Shown here piece by piece: positions 44,587 to 53,556 of a stretch of DNA of 64,000 nucleotides (position 1 is the stretch's first letter; each line of letters starts with the position of its first letter). The notes under the pieces were generated by a model. That model had not been told where the DNA came from, searched no databases, and worked only from the letters and a program-made list of their open reading frames with translations. The stretch spans positions 43,683 to 107,682 of the forward strand of contig JBGFRC010000009.1 of the NCBI GenBank assembly GCA_041695325.1, in the 5' to 3' direction. The position numbers and the translations under genes are program-made. The DNA is from SURF-13 sp041695325 (lineage in GTDB: Bacteria; Pseudomonadota; Gammaproteobacteria; SURF-13).

Positions 44587-45528
44587 GTGCAAGTTCAGCG
44601 CGAGACCCGACCTTCACTCCTGTGCGTACGCTTCCTCGCCCCGCGTTTCTGGCCCGTCTGGGCGGGGCTGGCCTTCTTGTGGAGCATGGCGCATCTGCCC
44701 TACCGCTGGCAGTTGCGCGCCGGGTGCATGCTGGGCCGGCTGATGCTCATGGTACAACCGTACCGCCGGCATATCGCAGCGGTCAATCTCGCGTTATGTT
44801 TCCCGCATTTGAGCGAGCAAGAACGCGGCGCTTTACTGCGCCGTCATTTCGAGTCACTCGGCATCTGCCTGCTGGAAATTGCGATGAGCTGGTGGATGCC
44901 GGACGCCCGGCTGCGTCCGCTCGCCCACATTGAGGGGCTGGAGCATCTCGGCCAGGCGCTGGCCGGTGGTCATGGCGTGATCCTGCTCAGCGCCCATTTC
45001 ACCACACTCGAAATCGGCACCCATCTGCTCGCCATCCACGCACGATTTCACGCCATGTACCGTGCGCACAAGAATGAGTTGTTTGAAGCGGTGATGAAAC
45101 GCGCGCGCGAGGCACGCTGTGAAAAGGCCATTGCGAGCGACGATGTGCGCGGCATGTTACAGAGTCTGCAACAGAATACTGCGGTGTGGTACGCCTCGGA
45201 TCAGAATTACGGTCACAAACACAGCATTTTTGTGCCCTTCTTCGACGTGGCGGCGGCCACCAACCCCGCGTCGGTGCGCCTGTCAAAAATCAGCGGCGCG
45301 CCCATCGTGCCTTTTTTCATTCAACGCCTGCCCGAGGCACGGGGTTACCGTCTTACTTTGCTGCCCGCATTAAAAAACATACCGAGCACCAGCGTCGAAA
45401 ACGACATGCGTTATATCCATCACTTGATTGAAGACCAGGTACGCAAAGCGCCTGAACAATATCTCTGGGTGCACCGGCGCTTTAAAGACCGCCCGCCGGG
45501 TGAAGCCGATGTATACCACCGTGCTTAA
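44587..45528 (+). CDS. Lipid A late acyltransferase (LpxL/HtrB type)
   Basis: The GTG at 44587 gives 313 residues and places the N-terminus as usual for LpxL (R-F-L-A-P-R-F-W-P-V-W-A-G-L). The membrane segment is followed by the acyltransferase motif L-S-A-H-F-T-T-L-E (H-x4-D/E), and D-Q-N-Y-G-H-K-H-S-I-F-V-P-F-F is a family mark. It transfers a lauroyl or similar chain to Kdo2-lipid IVA. LpxL versus LpxM or LpxP specificity cannot be told. It is divergent from hldE. Confidence 0.88.
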   Translation: MQVQRETRPSLLCVRFLAPRFWPVWAGLAFLWSMAHLPYRWQLRAGCMLGRLMLMVQPYRRHIAAVNLALCFPHLSEQERGALLRRHFESLGICLLEIAMSWWMPDARLRPLAHIEGLEHLGQALAGGHGVILLSAHFTTLEIGTHLLAIHARFHAMYRAHKNELFEAVMKRAREARCEKAIASDDVRGMLQSLQQNTAVWYASDQNYGHKHSIFVPFFDVAAATNPASVRLSKISGAPIVPFFIQRLPEARGYRLTLLPALKNIPSTSVENDMRYIHHLIEDQVRKAPEQYLWVHRRFKDRPPGEADVYHRA

Positions 45529-45540
45529 TGGAACATATCT

Positions 45541-46317
45541 ATGCCCACACCGCTGAGTGTCACGATCATCACACTGAACGCCGCCGCGACACTGCGCCAA
45601 TGCCTGGAGAGTGTGGCGTGGGCGGATGAAATCGTCGTGGTGGATTCCGGCAGCACCGACGCCACGCCCTCCATCGCCGGAGAATTCGGCGCACGCGTCA
45701 TCCACAACGACTGGCCGGGCTACGGGGTACAGAAAAATTTCGCCGTCATGCGGGCCGCGCATAACTGGATATTGAGCATCGACGCCGATGAGTGGGTGAG
45801 CCCTGAGCTGGCGCACTCCATCCGCGCGCTGATGGACACCACACCATCGCATCATGCCTACGCCTGCAAGCGTTGCAACCGTTTCATGGGGCGTTGGTTG
45901 CACTACGGCGAAGGCTATCCCGATGTGAGCCTGCGCCTGTTTGATCGCAGGCATGCCGCGTGGAGTACGGACGTAATCCACGAACATATAGTGTGCGCCA
46001 CCCCCGTCGGATCGCTCAGCGGCGACCTGATGCACGAATCCGAAGCCGGACTGGGAGCGTATCTCGCAAAACAGAATCGCTACACCTCCCTGCAAGCGGC
46101 CGTGTTGCATCAACGCGGCAAGCGCGCGCATCTACTGCAACTTCTTTTCAGCCCGCTACTGCGATTCGTAAAATTTTACTTTATCCGGCGCGGATTCATG
46201 GACGGCGTGCCCGGCTTGGTGCATATTGCCATAGGCTGTTTCAATTCGTTCATGAAATACGCCAAGTTGTGGGCAATCGAGCTTACCGGTCGAAATCAAG
46301 GTGCGGGGCGCCAATGA
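45541..46317 (+). CDS. Family 2 glycosyltransferase, WaaE-like LPS core enzyme
   Basis: A 258-residue GT2 protein: L-S-V-T-I-I-T-L-N-A (5-14), V-V-D-S-G-S-T-D-A-T and S-I-D-A-D-E-W-V (DxD-like metal site). It resembles the WaaE/KdtX beta-1,4-glucosyltransferases that modify the first heptose. It starts 12 bp after the acyltransferase gene on the same strand and ends tail-to-tail with the O-antigen ligase gene. Confidence 0.85.
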   Translation: MPTPLSVTIITLNAAATLRQCLESVAWADEIVVVDSGSTDATPSIAGEFGARVIHNDWPGYGVQKNFAVMRAAHNWILSIDADEWVSPELAHSIRALMDTTPSHHAYACKRCNRFMGRWLHYGEGYPDVSLRLFDRRHAAWSTDVIHEHIVCATPVGSLSGDLMHESEAGLGAYLAKQNRYTSLQAAVLHQRGKRAHLLQLLFSPLLRFVKFYFIRRGFMDGVPGLVHIAIGCFNSFMKYAKLWAIELTGRNQGAGRQ

Positions 46318-46327
46318 AAGCAAACAT

Positions 46328-47563
46328 TCAGACCTTATGAGCACCCTGAGGCCGCATGCGTCGGCCGAGATATGCAAGCCATGCCCCCAGCATCAACATG
46401 CTTAAAATTGCGTGCTCGTGGTGCAGCGTCGTGTTGACCGTTCCCACGCCCACCGTCACCAGCCATGCGCTGAAGCTGCCGCCCCACAACATCCGGGCCA
46501 TATTCTCATCATGCGCGCCGGGCAGATTACGCAGCAGCCAATAGAACCAGGCCGATAGCAACATTACCAGCACCCCAAGACCGAACAATCCACGCTCAGC
46601 CAGCGTGTTGAGATATAAGCTATGGCCGTGCGCATAACTCAGATAGTTGCTCGCCACGTAAGTACGCCCCGACGCCTCGACCCATTGCTTGATGCGTTCC
46701 GTGCTGATCTGGCCATAGTTATCCATGCCCACACCGAAGAGAGGATAGCGTTTCCATGCCTCCACGGCCGCATTCCATATATCCCCCCTGTTTGACAACA
46801 CATCACCGGCGGCCATCCTGCTTTGGGCCTTGGTGACCACTTCCATCTTGCTGAAATAGGCAACGGACGCTGTCGCAATAAGAGTCGCCATGGTGATGGC
46901 GGCAATGGCTTTTGATCTTCTTGACCACGCCAGACTCATGAAAAATGTAAGCACAAGCATGGCGCCCACAGCCCCGCGGCTGGAGGTGATAAACACCCCT
47001 GTCGCAAATGCACCGATGGCAAAAAGAGCCGCCGCGCGCATCATCCAGTTCAGCCGCCCCCAAAAGGCCATCACCGCCGCCAATGCAATGCCGTAACTGA
47101 TGGCAAGATAAATCGCGCTATGATTGACATGCCCCACGGAGTTAAGCTCTAACACGCGACGGGTATGCGAGACAAATAAACTCCATGACCCATTGCCTAG
47201 GGCAATCAGGGTGGAAATAATCACGGTTGCGATCAACCAACGGAATTCTCTTTCTCCATAACCACTGCGCTTGAGGGCCCACAAGATACTGCCGTAACGC
47301 AGGATGTCATTGGCTCCATCCCATTCTTTGTTATGCAAACCGGAAAACGCCGCGACCACATAGCCCGACGAGATCAACAGTGCGATCAAGCTATCCCATG
47401 CATCCCATGGCCCGCCGTAATCCTTGTCTCGCACCCGATGGTACAGCCAAACTATAATCCACGCGCCCCACAACAGATTCTTCGGCGACTCAAACAGAGG
47501 CAGCGCCATCACCAACCCCAGCAGCAGAACAAACTCCGCTGGACGCTTGAACATTGTTACCAT
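46328..47563 (-). CDS. O-antigen ligase family protein (Wzy_C)
   Basis: A 411-residue protein with about 10-12 transmembrane segments and a large periplasmic loop (about 250-330). The Wzy_C motif F-I-T-S-S-R-G-A-V-G-A precedes R-Y-P-L-F-G-V-G-M-D-N-Y and A-H-G-H-S-L-Y-L-N-T-L-A-E-R-G, the conserved His-containing ligase stretch. It would attach O-polysaccharide to lipid A-core, or polymerise it. It lies close to hairpin element E. Confidence 0.85.
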   Translation of the reverse strand: MVTMFKRPAEFVLLLGLVMALPLFESPKNLLWGAWIIVWLYHRVRDKDYGGPWDAWDSLIALLISSGYVVAAFSGLHNKEWDGANDILRYGSILWALKRSGYGEREFRWLIATVIISTLIALGNGSWSLFVSHTRRVLELNSVGHVNHSAIYLAISYGIALAAVMAFWGRLNWMMRAAALFAIGAFATGVFITSSRGAVGAMLVLTFFMSLAWSRRSKAIAAITMATLIATASVAYFSKMEVVTKAQSRMAAGDVLSNRGDIWNAAVEAWKRYPLFGVGMDNYGQISTERIKQWVEASGRTYVASNYLSYAHGHSLYLNTLAERGLFGLGVLVMLLSAWFYWLLRNLPGAHDENMARMLWGGSFSAWLVTVGVGTVNTTLHHEHAILSMLMLGAWLAYLGRRMRPQGAHKV

Positions 47564-47656
47564 TACTATTCCCGGCTATTCCCTGGCCGCAATCAACACC
47601 CATGGTTGTTTGTGGGCAATTGTATTATAGTCTTACTCAGGAGTCACGAGGTCTAT

Positions 47657-47808
47657 CAGGTTGTTGAAAAAGCCCTTCCATGGGCTTTTTCAACTCGCAA
47701 AGCGAAAAGTGTCATTTTCGCTTTGCTTCATTTTTCAAGCACATAAAACGTGCTTGAAAAATGGCGGTGCGTCCCTGCACCGCACGCAGGCTGTTTCTCA
47801 ACAGCCTG
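47657..47808 (+). mobile_element. Five-hairpin MITE-like element, copy E
   Basis: A 152-bp element flanked by CTAT at 47653-47656 and 47809-47812. Its ends are CAGGTTGTTGAAAAAG and, inverted, CAGGCTGTTGAGAAAC. The stems are GTTGAAAAAGCCC/GGGCTTTTTCAAC, GCAAAGCGAAAA/TTTTCGCTTTGC, CATTTTTCAAGCAC/GTGCTTGAAAAATG, GCGGTG/CACCGC (short loop) and GCAGGCTGTT/AACAGCCTGC. Removing it plus one CTAT restores E-V-Y-L-H-A-Y-D of an IS3 OrfB. Confidence 0.88.
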
Positions 47809-47965
47809 CTATCTCCATGCTTATGACTCGGTCTCCGAGGCGAAGGCAGGATTGAGAAGGTACTTCGACTTCTACAACGCCCGGCGGCAGCATCAATCGC
47901 TTGACGGCATGACGCCGGATGCGATTTACTCTAACAACCTGCCGCAGGAACAGCTCGTGGCATGA
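47809..47965 (+). pseudogene. C-terminal remnant of IS3-family OrfB
   Basis: The frame reads Y-L-H-A-Y-D-S-V-S-E-A-K-A-G-L-R-R-Y-F-D-F-Y-N-A-R-R-Q-H-Q-S-L-D-G-M-T-P-D, the typical end of IS3-type transposases. Its first codons (G-A-G G-T) lie left of element E. The remainder of the IS is gone. A likely right-end sequence (47968-48030) runs up to the GT8 gene. Confidence 0.88.
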
Positions 47966-48057
47966 TTAACGCAAGGCTCCGCTTACTCCAGACGGATTTA
48001 CCGTCCAAACAAACGGGGCCGGCTCTTGCCCCGATGCCATTATTCTACAATGATAGT

Positions 48058-48984
48058 ATGAAGAGAGCCCCGGCCAATATCAACCTGTTAACTTGTTCCG
48101 ATGCCAACTATGCAATGCCTCTGGCGGTATTGATCAGCTCACTACGCGGTACAGTGACGGAGGCTCGAATCACTCTCTATTGGTTTGCCCTCGAAGTGCC
48201 AGATGATGTCATCCAAAAAGTTTCCGGACATGCCGCCCGCCAAGGGGTTGTTCTTCGTCCGGTGCCATTCAGCAGGGAGGATCTTCCGTCAAACCTTTAC
48301 GAGTCCGGCCGTATAAATGCCGCGGCTTATATGCGACTATTTATGCCGGATAAGTTGCCCCACGCCGTTGAACGCGTCATCTATCTTGATGCCGATACCC
48401 TGGTGCTCGGGTCATTGCGGAAATTATGGGATGTCAATCTCGATGGGCATGCTGTTGGAGTGGTCGCAGATGCGCCCTACCTCAATTTGTCGCACCTTGG
48501 TGCCCGCAAGCCCCTGCGCTATTTCAATTCAGGGGTGATGTTGATTGACGTTGGCGCATGGAGGCGCCAACAAGTCGGGAATAAGCTCATGCAAGTAATC
48601 GCAGATAGCGGCATCCATTTGCGCTTCCACGATCAGGACGCCTTGAATCTTGTCTTGGGAGCGCATGCCTTATTTTTGCCGTCGATTTGGAACTTTCTTC
48701 CTACGCGTGAAAACAAGTGGCGCTTGAGACTTTATGGCCTGTTGGCCAAGATGGGGCTTACAGGATTCTTGCCGGACATGATTGTCCACTTTGCTGCAAA
48801 GCTCAAACCCTGGCATTACCTGGGAAGTCACCCATTCAAGCGGCGTTTCAACAGTTATCTGGCGCAATCACCTTGGCATGGATATATTCCTGATGACTTC
48901 ACCAGGAAAAACAGGGTTCTGAAACATACCCCGCGCCTTATGCGGAAATGGATGGAGAGATATGTTCTCAAGGCTGATTCGTAG
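48058..48984 (+). CDS. Family 8 glycosyltransferase
   Basis: The ATG at 48058 (308 residues) was chosen because upstream sequence belongs to the IS right end; 48034 is an alternative. The GT8 domain has N-L-L-T-C-S-D-A-N-Y-A, R-L-F-M-P, the metal-binding Y-L-D-A-D-T-L-V and Y-F-N-S-G-V-M-L-I-D. A later H-F-A-A-K-L-K-P-W is the conserved His-Lys-Pro-W segment. It is likely an LPS outer-core galactosyl- or glucosyltransferase. Lower GC than its neighbours and the IS border suggest acquisition. Confidence 0.87.
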   Translation: MKRAPANINLLTCSDANYAMPLAVLISSLRGTVTEARITLYWFALEVPDDVIQKVSGHAARQGVVLRPVPFSREDLPSNLYESGRINAAAYMRLFMPDKLPHAVERVIYLDADTLVLGSLRKLWDVNLDGHAVGVVADAPYLNLSHLGARKPLRYFNSGVMLIDVGAWRRQQVGNKLMQVIADSGIHLRFHDQDALNLVLGAHALFLPSIWNFLPTRENKWRLRLYGLLAKMGLTGFLPDMIVHFAAKLKPWHYLGSHPFKRRFNSYLAQSPWHGYIPDDFTRKNRVLKHTPRLMRKWMERYVLKADS

Positions 48985-50110
48985 CCTCGACAAGCTCAGC
49001 GTCCTCGCCCTTGGAAGGCTCTATGCCATAGCCAGAGCAAGGACGGCCAGATGCGGTAACGGCGAACGCCCTGTTCTTGTGCTTGGGTATCTCCTGCTCG
49101 GGGATTTGGCGATGACAGGTTACTTGCTCAAAGCCCTGAAGGAATCCAATCCCGATAAACAGATTGTTCTGCTTACACGGGTGGGTCTGGCACGAGCAGC
49201 GCGGCACTTGTATGCCGACAGGATTGTGGCTGTCGAGAGAATTGGTTGGCGCGCACTGATTCACTTGGTGGACGCGTCACCGGGCGGGTATACGGAGATT
49301 ATCAATGTTTTTTCCTGGAAATTCCTGCCCCTGGTCTCGAAACTTCCGGCAGGCAGGGTAATCAGCCACGCGGATCCCAAAGTGAGGCACGCCGCATTAG
49401 TCGATGAGTTACACGAGTTCCCCCAGGCGCCTCAAACCCTGGCAAGAGTGATCCTTGCCTTGGGCAGCAAGCTGGGAGTGACGACGCCTACGCCGCCCCA
49501 TGTCAAGGCGAGCATCCAAAGCGGGAAAAGTATGCACGGCCATGTGATTCTGCACATCGGGGCCGGCGCTCCAGTTCGCCTATGGCCGCCTGAGATGCTG
49601 CGCTTAATTGTGGGCCGCTTGTTGGCAAATGGGGAACATCTTCTATTAACTGGGAGATCAATCGATGAGAACTATCTTAGTGGTTTGCGGAGCTTGCTTC
49701 GTGATTTGCCGGCGCACGCACATCAAATACATGACAGGATTGACGAAACAGATTTGGGCGAGCTGTTGGATTTGGTGGCGGGAGCCAAATATGTCGTCAC
49801 CGTGGATACCGGGGTTGCGCATTGGGCCAGGCTATTTTCCGTACCTTGCCTGGCAATTATGGGGCCGACAGACGTCAATTTATTCGGCGCTGATGGAGGG
49901 CTGAGTCCGCAATCCATCAATCTATCCTGCGCCCCCCTCGACTGCCAGGACAAGAGTACGGTCCATGGCATACACGCTGGCTGGATAAAGAACTGTCAGC
50001 GCAGTGCGTGCCCCTTCGAGGCGAGACATTGTTTTGCAAACATCTCCATTGACGCCTTGACGCATGCCCTGGGGAAATTTTCAGCGTATCGGCAGCGAGC
50101 CAATTTCTGA
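48962..50110 (+). CDS. Family 9 (heptosyltransferase-like) glycosyltransferase
   Basis: A 382-residue protein overlapping the GT8 gene by 23 bp. The N-terminal half has L-G-Y-L-L-L-G-D-L-A-M-T-G-Y-L-L-K-A-L. The nucleotide-sugar half has L-H-I-G-A-G-A-P-V-R-L-W-P-P-E and V-T-V-D-T-G-V-A-H-W-A-R-L-F-S-V-P-C-L-A-I-M-G-P-T, the GT9 donor site. Acceptor unknown. It belongs to the AT-richer patch. Confidence 0.85.
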   Translation: MFSRLIRSLDKLSVLALGRLYAIARARTARCGNGERPVLVLGYLLLGDLAMTGYLLKALKESNPDKQIVLLTRVGLARAARHLYADRIVAVERIGWRALIHLVDASPGGYTEIINVFSWKFLPLVSKLPAGRVISHADPKVRHAALVDELHEFPQAPQTLARVILALGSKLGVTTPTPPHVKASIQSGKSMHGHVILHIGAGAPVRLWPPEMLRLIVGRLLANGEHLLLTGRSIDENYLSGLRSLLRDLPAHAHQIHDRIDETDLGELLDLVAGAKYVVTVDTGVAHWARLFSVPCLAIMGPTDVNLFGADGGLSPQSINLSCAPLDCQDKSTVHGIHAGWIKNCQRSACPFEARHCFANISIDALTHALGKFSAYRQRANF

Positions 50111-50146
50111 TCGCCGCCGATAGATTCAATCCCTGATGTGACCTAA

Positions 50147-50294
50147 CAGGCTGTTGAAAAACAGCCTGCGTGCGGTGCAGGGATGCGCCGCCATGTCTCA
50201 AACACATATGTGTTTGAGACATGAAGAAAAACGAAAATGACATTTTTCGTTTTTCGTCTCTGAAAAATCCAGGGAGGGATTTTTCAGAGTTTCC
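50147..50294 (-). mobile_element. Five-hairpin MITE-like element, copy F, reverse orientation with hybrid ends
   Basis: A 148-bp element flanked by CTAA at 50143-50146 and 50295-50298. The hairpin order is reversed relative to the other copies. One end is the CAGGCTGTTGAAAAAC type (as in E and G); the other is the GGAAACTCTGAAAAATCC type (as in B and D). Stem 3 is a long perfect TCTCAAACACA/TGTGTTTGAGA. Stem 2 is GAAAAACGAAAAAT/ATTTTTCGTTTTTC. It lies between two GT9 genes. Confidence 0.85.
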
Positions 50295-50311
50295 CTAAGC
50301 GAACCCAGCCA

Positions 50312-51366
50312 ATGCAGAAAATTGAAAAACCAATCGACCTGATCAAGCAGCCATGGCAGTGGTTGTTGAGGCAGCTAGGGGTGGGTCTTTATCTGGGGTT
50401 GGCCAGTTTCCACAAGCCCAGAACCCTGCCCCGGAAAATCGGCTCCTTGTTGGTAGTTCGAAGGAACCGGATTGGGGATGCAGTTATCACCGCCCTGATT
50501 CTTCAGCAACTACGGCGTGAATACCCGTCAATAAGCATCACCGTACTCAGCAATTCCTATGCTGCTCCGGTATTTCGGGAAGCCCTGCCTGGGATCGAGG
50601 TTCTAGATCTACCCGAGAAATATCTTGGAAGCCCATTCGGACTCTTCTTGCATCCGACAGTGCGACAGCTACGCACACGGGTCTTCGATATTGCGCTGAA
50701 TGGATCCGCGGCCTATTCCAGCAAGGCCATCCTGCTATTGGCAGCCGTGCGCGCACGGTACAAGTTGGCTGTCGCCCACAAGAGCGAACCAAGGATATGG
50801 CAAATCGCCCTGGATGATTGCCGGCCTATGGAAAGAGAGCTGTGGGAGGCGCACCAGATCACACGAGTTGCCAACGTCTTCAATCGCGCCGGCTTAACTC
50901 TCGAAGTCCCTCCCAAGGCAATTCACATAAGACACCCAAATCAAGGTCTCCGGATCGGACTCTTCCCGGAATCAAACAGAAAACAAAGCCAGTGGCCATA
51001 CGAGAAATGGCTCGATTTGGCCATTTTCTTGAATGACGCAGGCCATGAGGTGAAGGTATTTTTGAGTAAAAAACCGAAAATGCCTCTGCCCCCATTCTTG
51101 CGTCGATACACTCGCAGGGGACAGCCGCACTGATTGCACAAATCAAGACACTGGACCATGTCGTCTGCCAGGAAGGTGGCGTATCACATCTGGCAGCAAT
51201 GCTGAAGCTGCCTGTCACTGTCTTGTCCGGCGTCCAGATCAAGGACACCTGGCTACCGTGGACAGACGGGTGCCGTTTAATCGAGCGAGCCGGACAGATC
51301 ACGGGTATCACAGTCAGGGAAGTAATGGGGGCTATCCATAACTCCGACTTTGATGTGCGAATATAG
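50312..51366 (+). pseudogene. Family 9 glycosyltransferase with a frameshift
   Basis: The frame from 50312 gives a GT9 N-terminal half (S-L-L-V-V-R-R-N-R-I-G-D-A-V-I-T-A-L-I-L) and reaches F-P-E-S-N-R-K-Q-S-Q-W-P-Y-E-K-W. Coding sense then shifts frame near 51080-51110. The donor half continues D-T-L-A-G-T-A-A-L-I-A-Q-I-K...V-V-C-Q-E-G-G-V-S-H-L-A-A-M-L to a TAG at 51364-51366. In the original frame a stop falls at 51133. Either a true frameshift mutation or an assembly error. Its end overlaps the convergent GT4 gene by 35 bp. Confidence 0.75.
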
Positions 51367-52426
51367 CCTCCATGTTGCTCAACATGATACCGGAGGAGAA
51401 TCGTTGCTCGGCATCTTTTCGTGCTTGGCTTCCCATGGCCGAACATTGCCTAGGGTTCTCTATTAATGCCTTTATGGCACCAGCTAGCGCTGTTGCATCC
51501 CTTGGTGGCACGATACAAGCTGTTTTCCCATCGCTTACAGCTTCCGTTATTGCTCCTACAGAGGTCGTAATAACAGGCAACTCGGTGAGCATCGCCTGAA
51601 GTATGGCCTGCGGCACTCCTTCATTGGCATAGGAGGGGAGGCAGAATATGTCCAGCGCTTGAAGCCACCGTTCCGGGTTGTTTTGTTGCCCCGTGAAAAT
51701 CACGTGGTTCTCTAGTCCGAGCTGGTTAACTTTATTTTTCAGATGCTCTTTTTGTGGGCCGTCGCCTACGATCAGTAGTTTCCAGCCGGGGGCTGCAAGC
51801 TGACGGAAGGCTTCCAGCAGGTAGAGGTGCCCCTTCCAACTGCGCAGGGTGGCGACGATACCGAGATAGTGTTTTTCAGGATCGAGCCCCAGGTCACGTC
51901 GCGCGGCGGCTTTGTCACCGGGCACGAAACGGGCTGTGTCGATACCGGTGGGCACCGAGGTTACGCATTCGGTGGCCAGCCCGAGATCACGGAGGAGGGT
52001 TTGTCTGAGCGCTTCGCCAGTCGTCACAACGTGTTTTACCGCTTTGCCATAAAGCCAGCGGGAGGCGGCATTTTTGTGCACAGGCGTTGAGATATGCCGG
52101 GTGCGCACGATAGGCGGTGCACCGCGCAGGAGGAGGCAGGCCAGGGCGGCCAGCCAGCTATCGGTGGAGCTGTGGGTGTTGATGACATCCACAGGATGGT
52201 TTTTCAGCCAGCAACGCAGCGCCAGCAGTCCCTTGAGGTTTTTCCGTCCGATGGACAGGGCGTGGACAGGGACACCGTAGCGGGCCGCTTCAGTGTAGAT
52301 GCGAGCTCCACGCGGGCAAATGAGTTGGACATCGTGACCTCGGCCGATGAGGCCGCGGGCTTCTTCCAGTATGCGTATCTCCTGCCCGCCCCAACCCAGC
52401 GAGGATTCGGTGTGTACGATATGCAT
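51332..52426 (-). CDS. Family 4 glycosyltransferase
   Basis: A 364-residue GT-B enzyme. The N-terminal glycine loop is S-S-L-G-W-G-G-Q-E-I-R-I-L-E-E-A. The C-terminal donor domain has I-V-A-T-L-R-S-W-K-G-H and the E-x7-E motif region N-E-G-V-P-Q-A-I-L-Q-A-M-L-T-E-L-P-V-I. It shares its start base with the stop of the upstream GT4 gene, so it is the distal gene of the waa operon. Probably adds an outer-core sugar. Confidence 0.87.
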   Translation of the reverse strand: MHIVHTESSLGWGGQEIRILEEARGLIGRGHDVQLICPRGARIYTEAARYGVPVHALSIGRKNLKGLLALRCWLKNHPVDVINTHSSTDSWLAALACLLLRGAPPIVRTRHISTPVHKNAASRWLYGKAVKHVVTTGEALRQTLLRDLGLATECVTSVPTGIDTARFVPGDKAAARRDLGLDPEKHYLGIVATLRSWKGHLYLLEAFRQLAAPGWKLLIVGDGPQKEHLKNKVNQLGLENHVIFTGQQNNPERWLQALDIFCLPSYANEGVPQAILQAMLTELPVITTSVGAITEAVSDGKTACIVPPRDATALAGAIKALIENPRQCSAMGSQARKDAEQRFSSGIMLSNMEAIFAHQSRSYG

Positions 52427-53556
52427 CAGCCCACCAGTAATTCGCGATACAGCCCCAGCAATTTCTCTCTCATCGCCTCCTGATTCAGGGATGGCACCGT
52501 GCTGTGCGCCTCATCGGCCAGGCGCTTTTGAATCCCGGCGTTCATCAGCGAGCGCATGGATTCGATCAGCGCCGGTGTGTCCAACGCATCGCACACATAG
52601 CCGTTTCTGCCATGCTCAATCAACTCCGCCGCTCCGCACTGGATGCTGGTAATCACCGGCAGGCCTGCGGCCATGGCCTCTAAAACCACATTGGGAAAAG
52701 GATCATATAGAGTGGGCAGCACCAGGGCATCCGCCGCACCGTAAAACGGTTTGACATCCGATTGCACGCCCACAAATCGCACACGATCCTCGATCTTCAG
52801 CGCTTTGGCCTGGTGCAGGAATTTTTTAATCCGCTTGTCTTTGCCCACCACAATTAAATAAGCGTTGAGCGGCAATTGCGCCATCGCCTCCAGCACCATG
52901 CGTACACCTTTGCGCTCGAAACCGGAACCGACGAACAAAAACAGCGCGGCATCCTGAGGGATTGAAAACTGTTTACGGAGGGGTGCACGGTGGCGCTTCA
53001 ACTCAGGACTGAAGGCTTGAACATCCACACCATTATAAATGACATGCAGCTTATGCTCGGGCACGGCGAAATAGCGCTGTATTTCACTTTTCACCCTATG
53101 CGAATTGCAAATCACGGCACGCAGCCTCGGGCTGCGAAACAGTGCACGCTCCGCCGCTTTTACATAATGATGATAGGGGCTGAGAAAAATACGCAGCCTT
53201 CCGAAAATACCGAGCGTGCGCATGCGCTGCCTGAGCCATTCGCGATGCACGCCGTCACCGGCGCGGTAGACGTCACAGCACGCGATGCGTTCGTGCGACT
53301 GCACCAGGTCATATTTTTTCGTTTCCAGAAACCGGCGTACAGCGTGCGCAAAACCCAAGTCACGCCACAAACTGCCGATATAAAACGGATTGCATATTTC
53401 CACCGCAACGCCACCCTGCGCCCGCCAGGCGCGGGTGATCAGCGTAACGCCCACCCCCTGCGCCTGGAGTGCGCTCAAGATAATCTCCGCGGAGCGTTCT
53501 GCTCCTCCATCCGCCGTGTAGCGCTGGCGGATTAGCGCAATATTGAGGGGCCTCAT
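52426..53556 (-). CDS. WaaG-like family 4 glycosyltransferase
   Basis: A 376-residue protein: I-A-L-I-R-Q-R-Y-T-A-D-G-G-A-E-R at the N-terminus, C-D-V-Y-R-A-G-D-G-V-H-R-E-W, F-V-G-S-G-F-E-R-K-G-V and D-P-F-P-N-V-V-L-E-A-M-A-A-G-L-P-V-I. These match WaaG/RfaG, which adds the first glucose to heptose II. The start overlaps the WaaQ-like stop by 4 bp. Confidence 0.88.
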   Translation of the reverse strand: MRPLNIALIRQRYTADGGAERSAEIILSALQAQGVGVTLITRAWRAQGGVAVEICNPFYIGSLWRDLGFAHAVRRFLETKKYDLVQSHERIACCDVYRAGDGVHREWLRQRMRTLGIFGRLRIFLSPYHHYVKAAERALFRSPRLRAVICNSHRVKSEIQRYFAVPEHKLHVIYNGVDVQAFSPELKRHRAPLRKQFSIPQDAALFLFVGSGFERKGVRMVLEAMAQLPLNAYLIVVGKDKRIKKFLHQAKALKIEDRVRFVGVQSDVKPFYGAADALVLPTLYDPFPNVVLEAMAAGLPVITSIQCGAAELIEHGRNGYVCDALDTPALIESMRSLMNAGIQKRLADEAHSTVPSLNQEAMREKLLGLYRELLVG

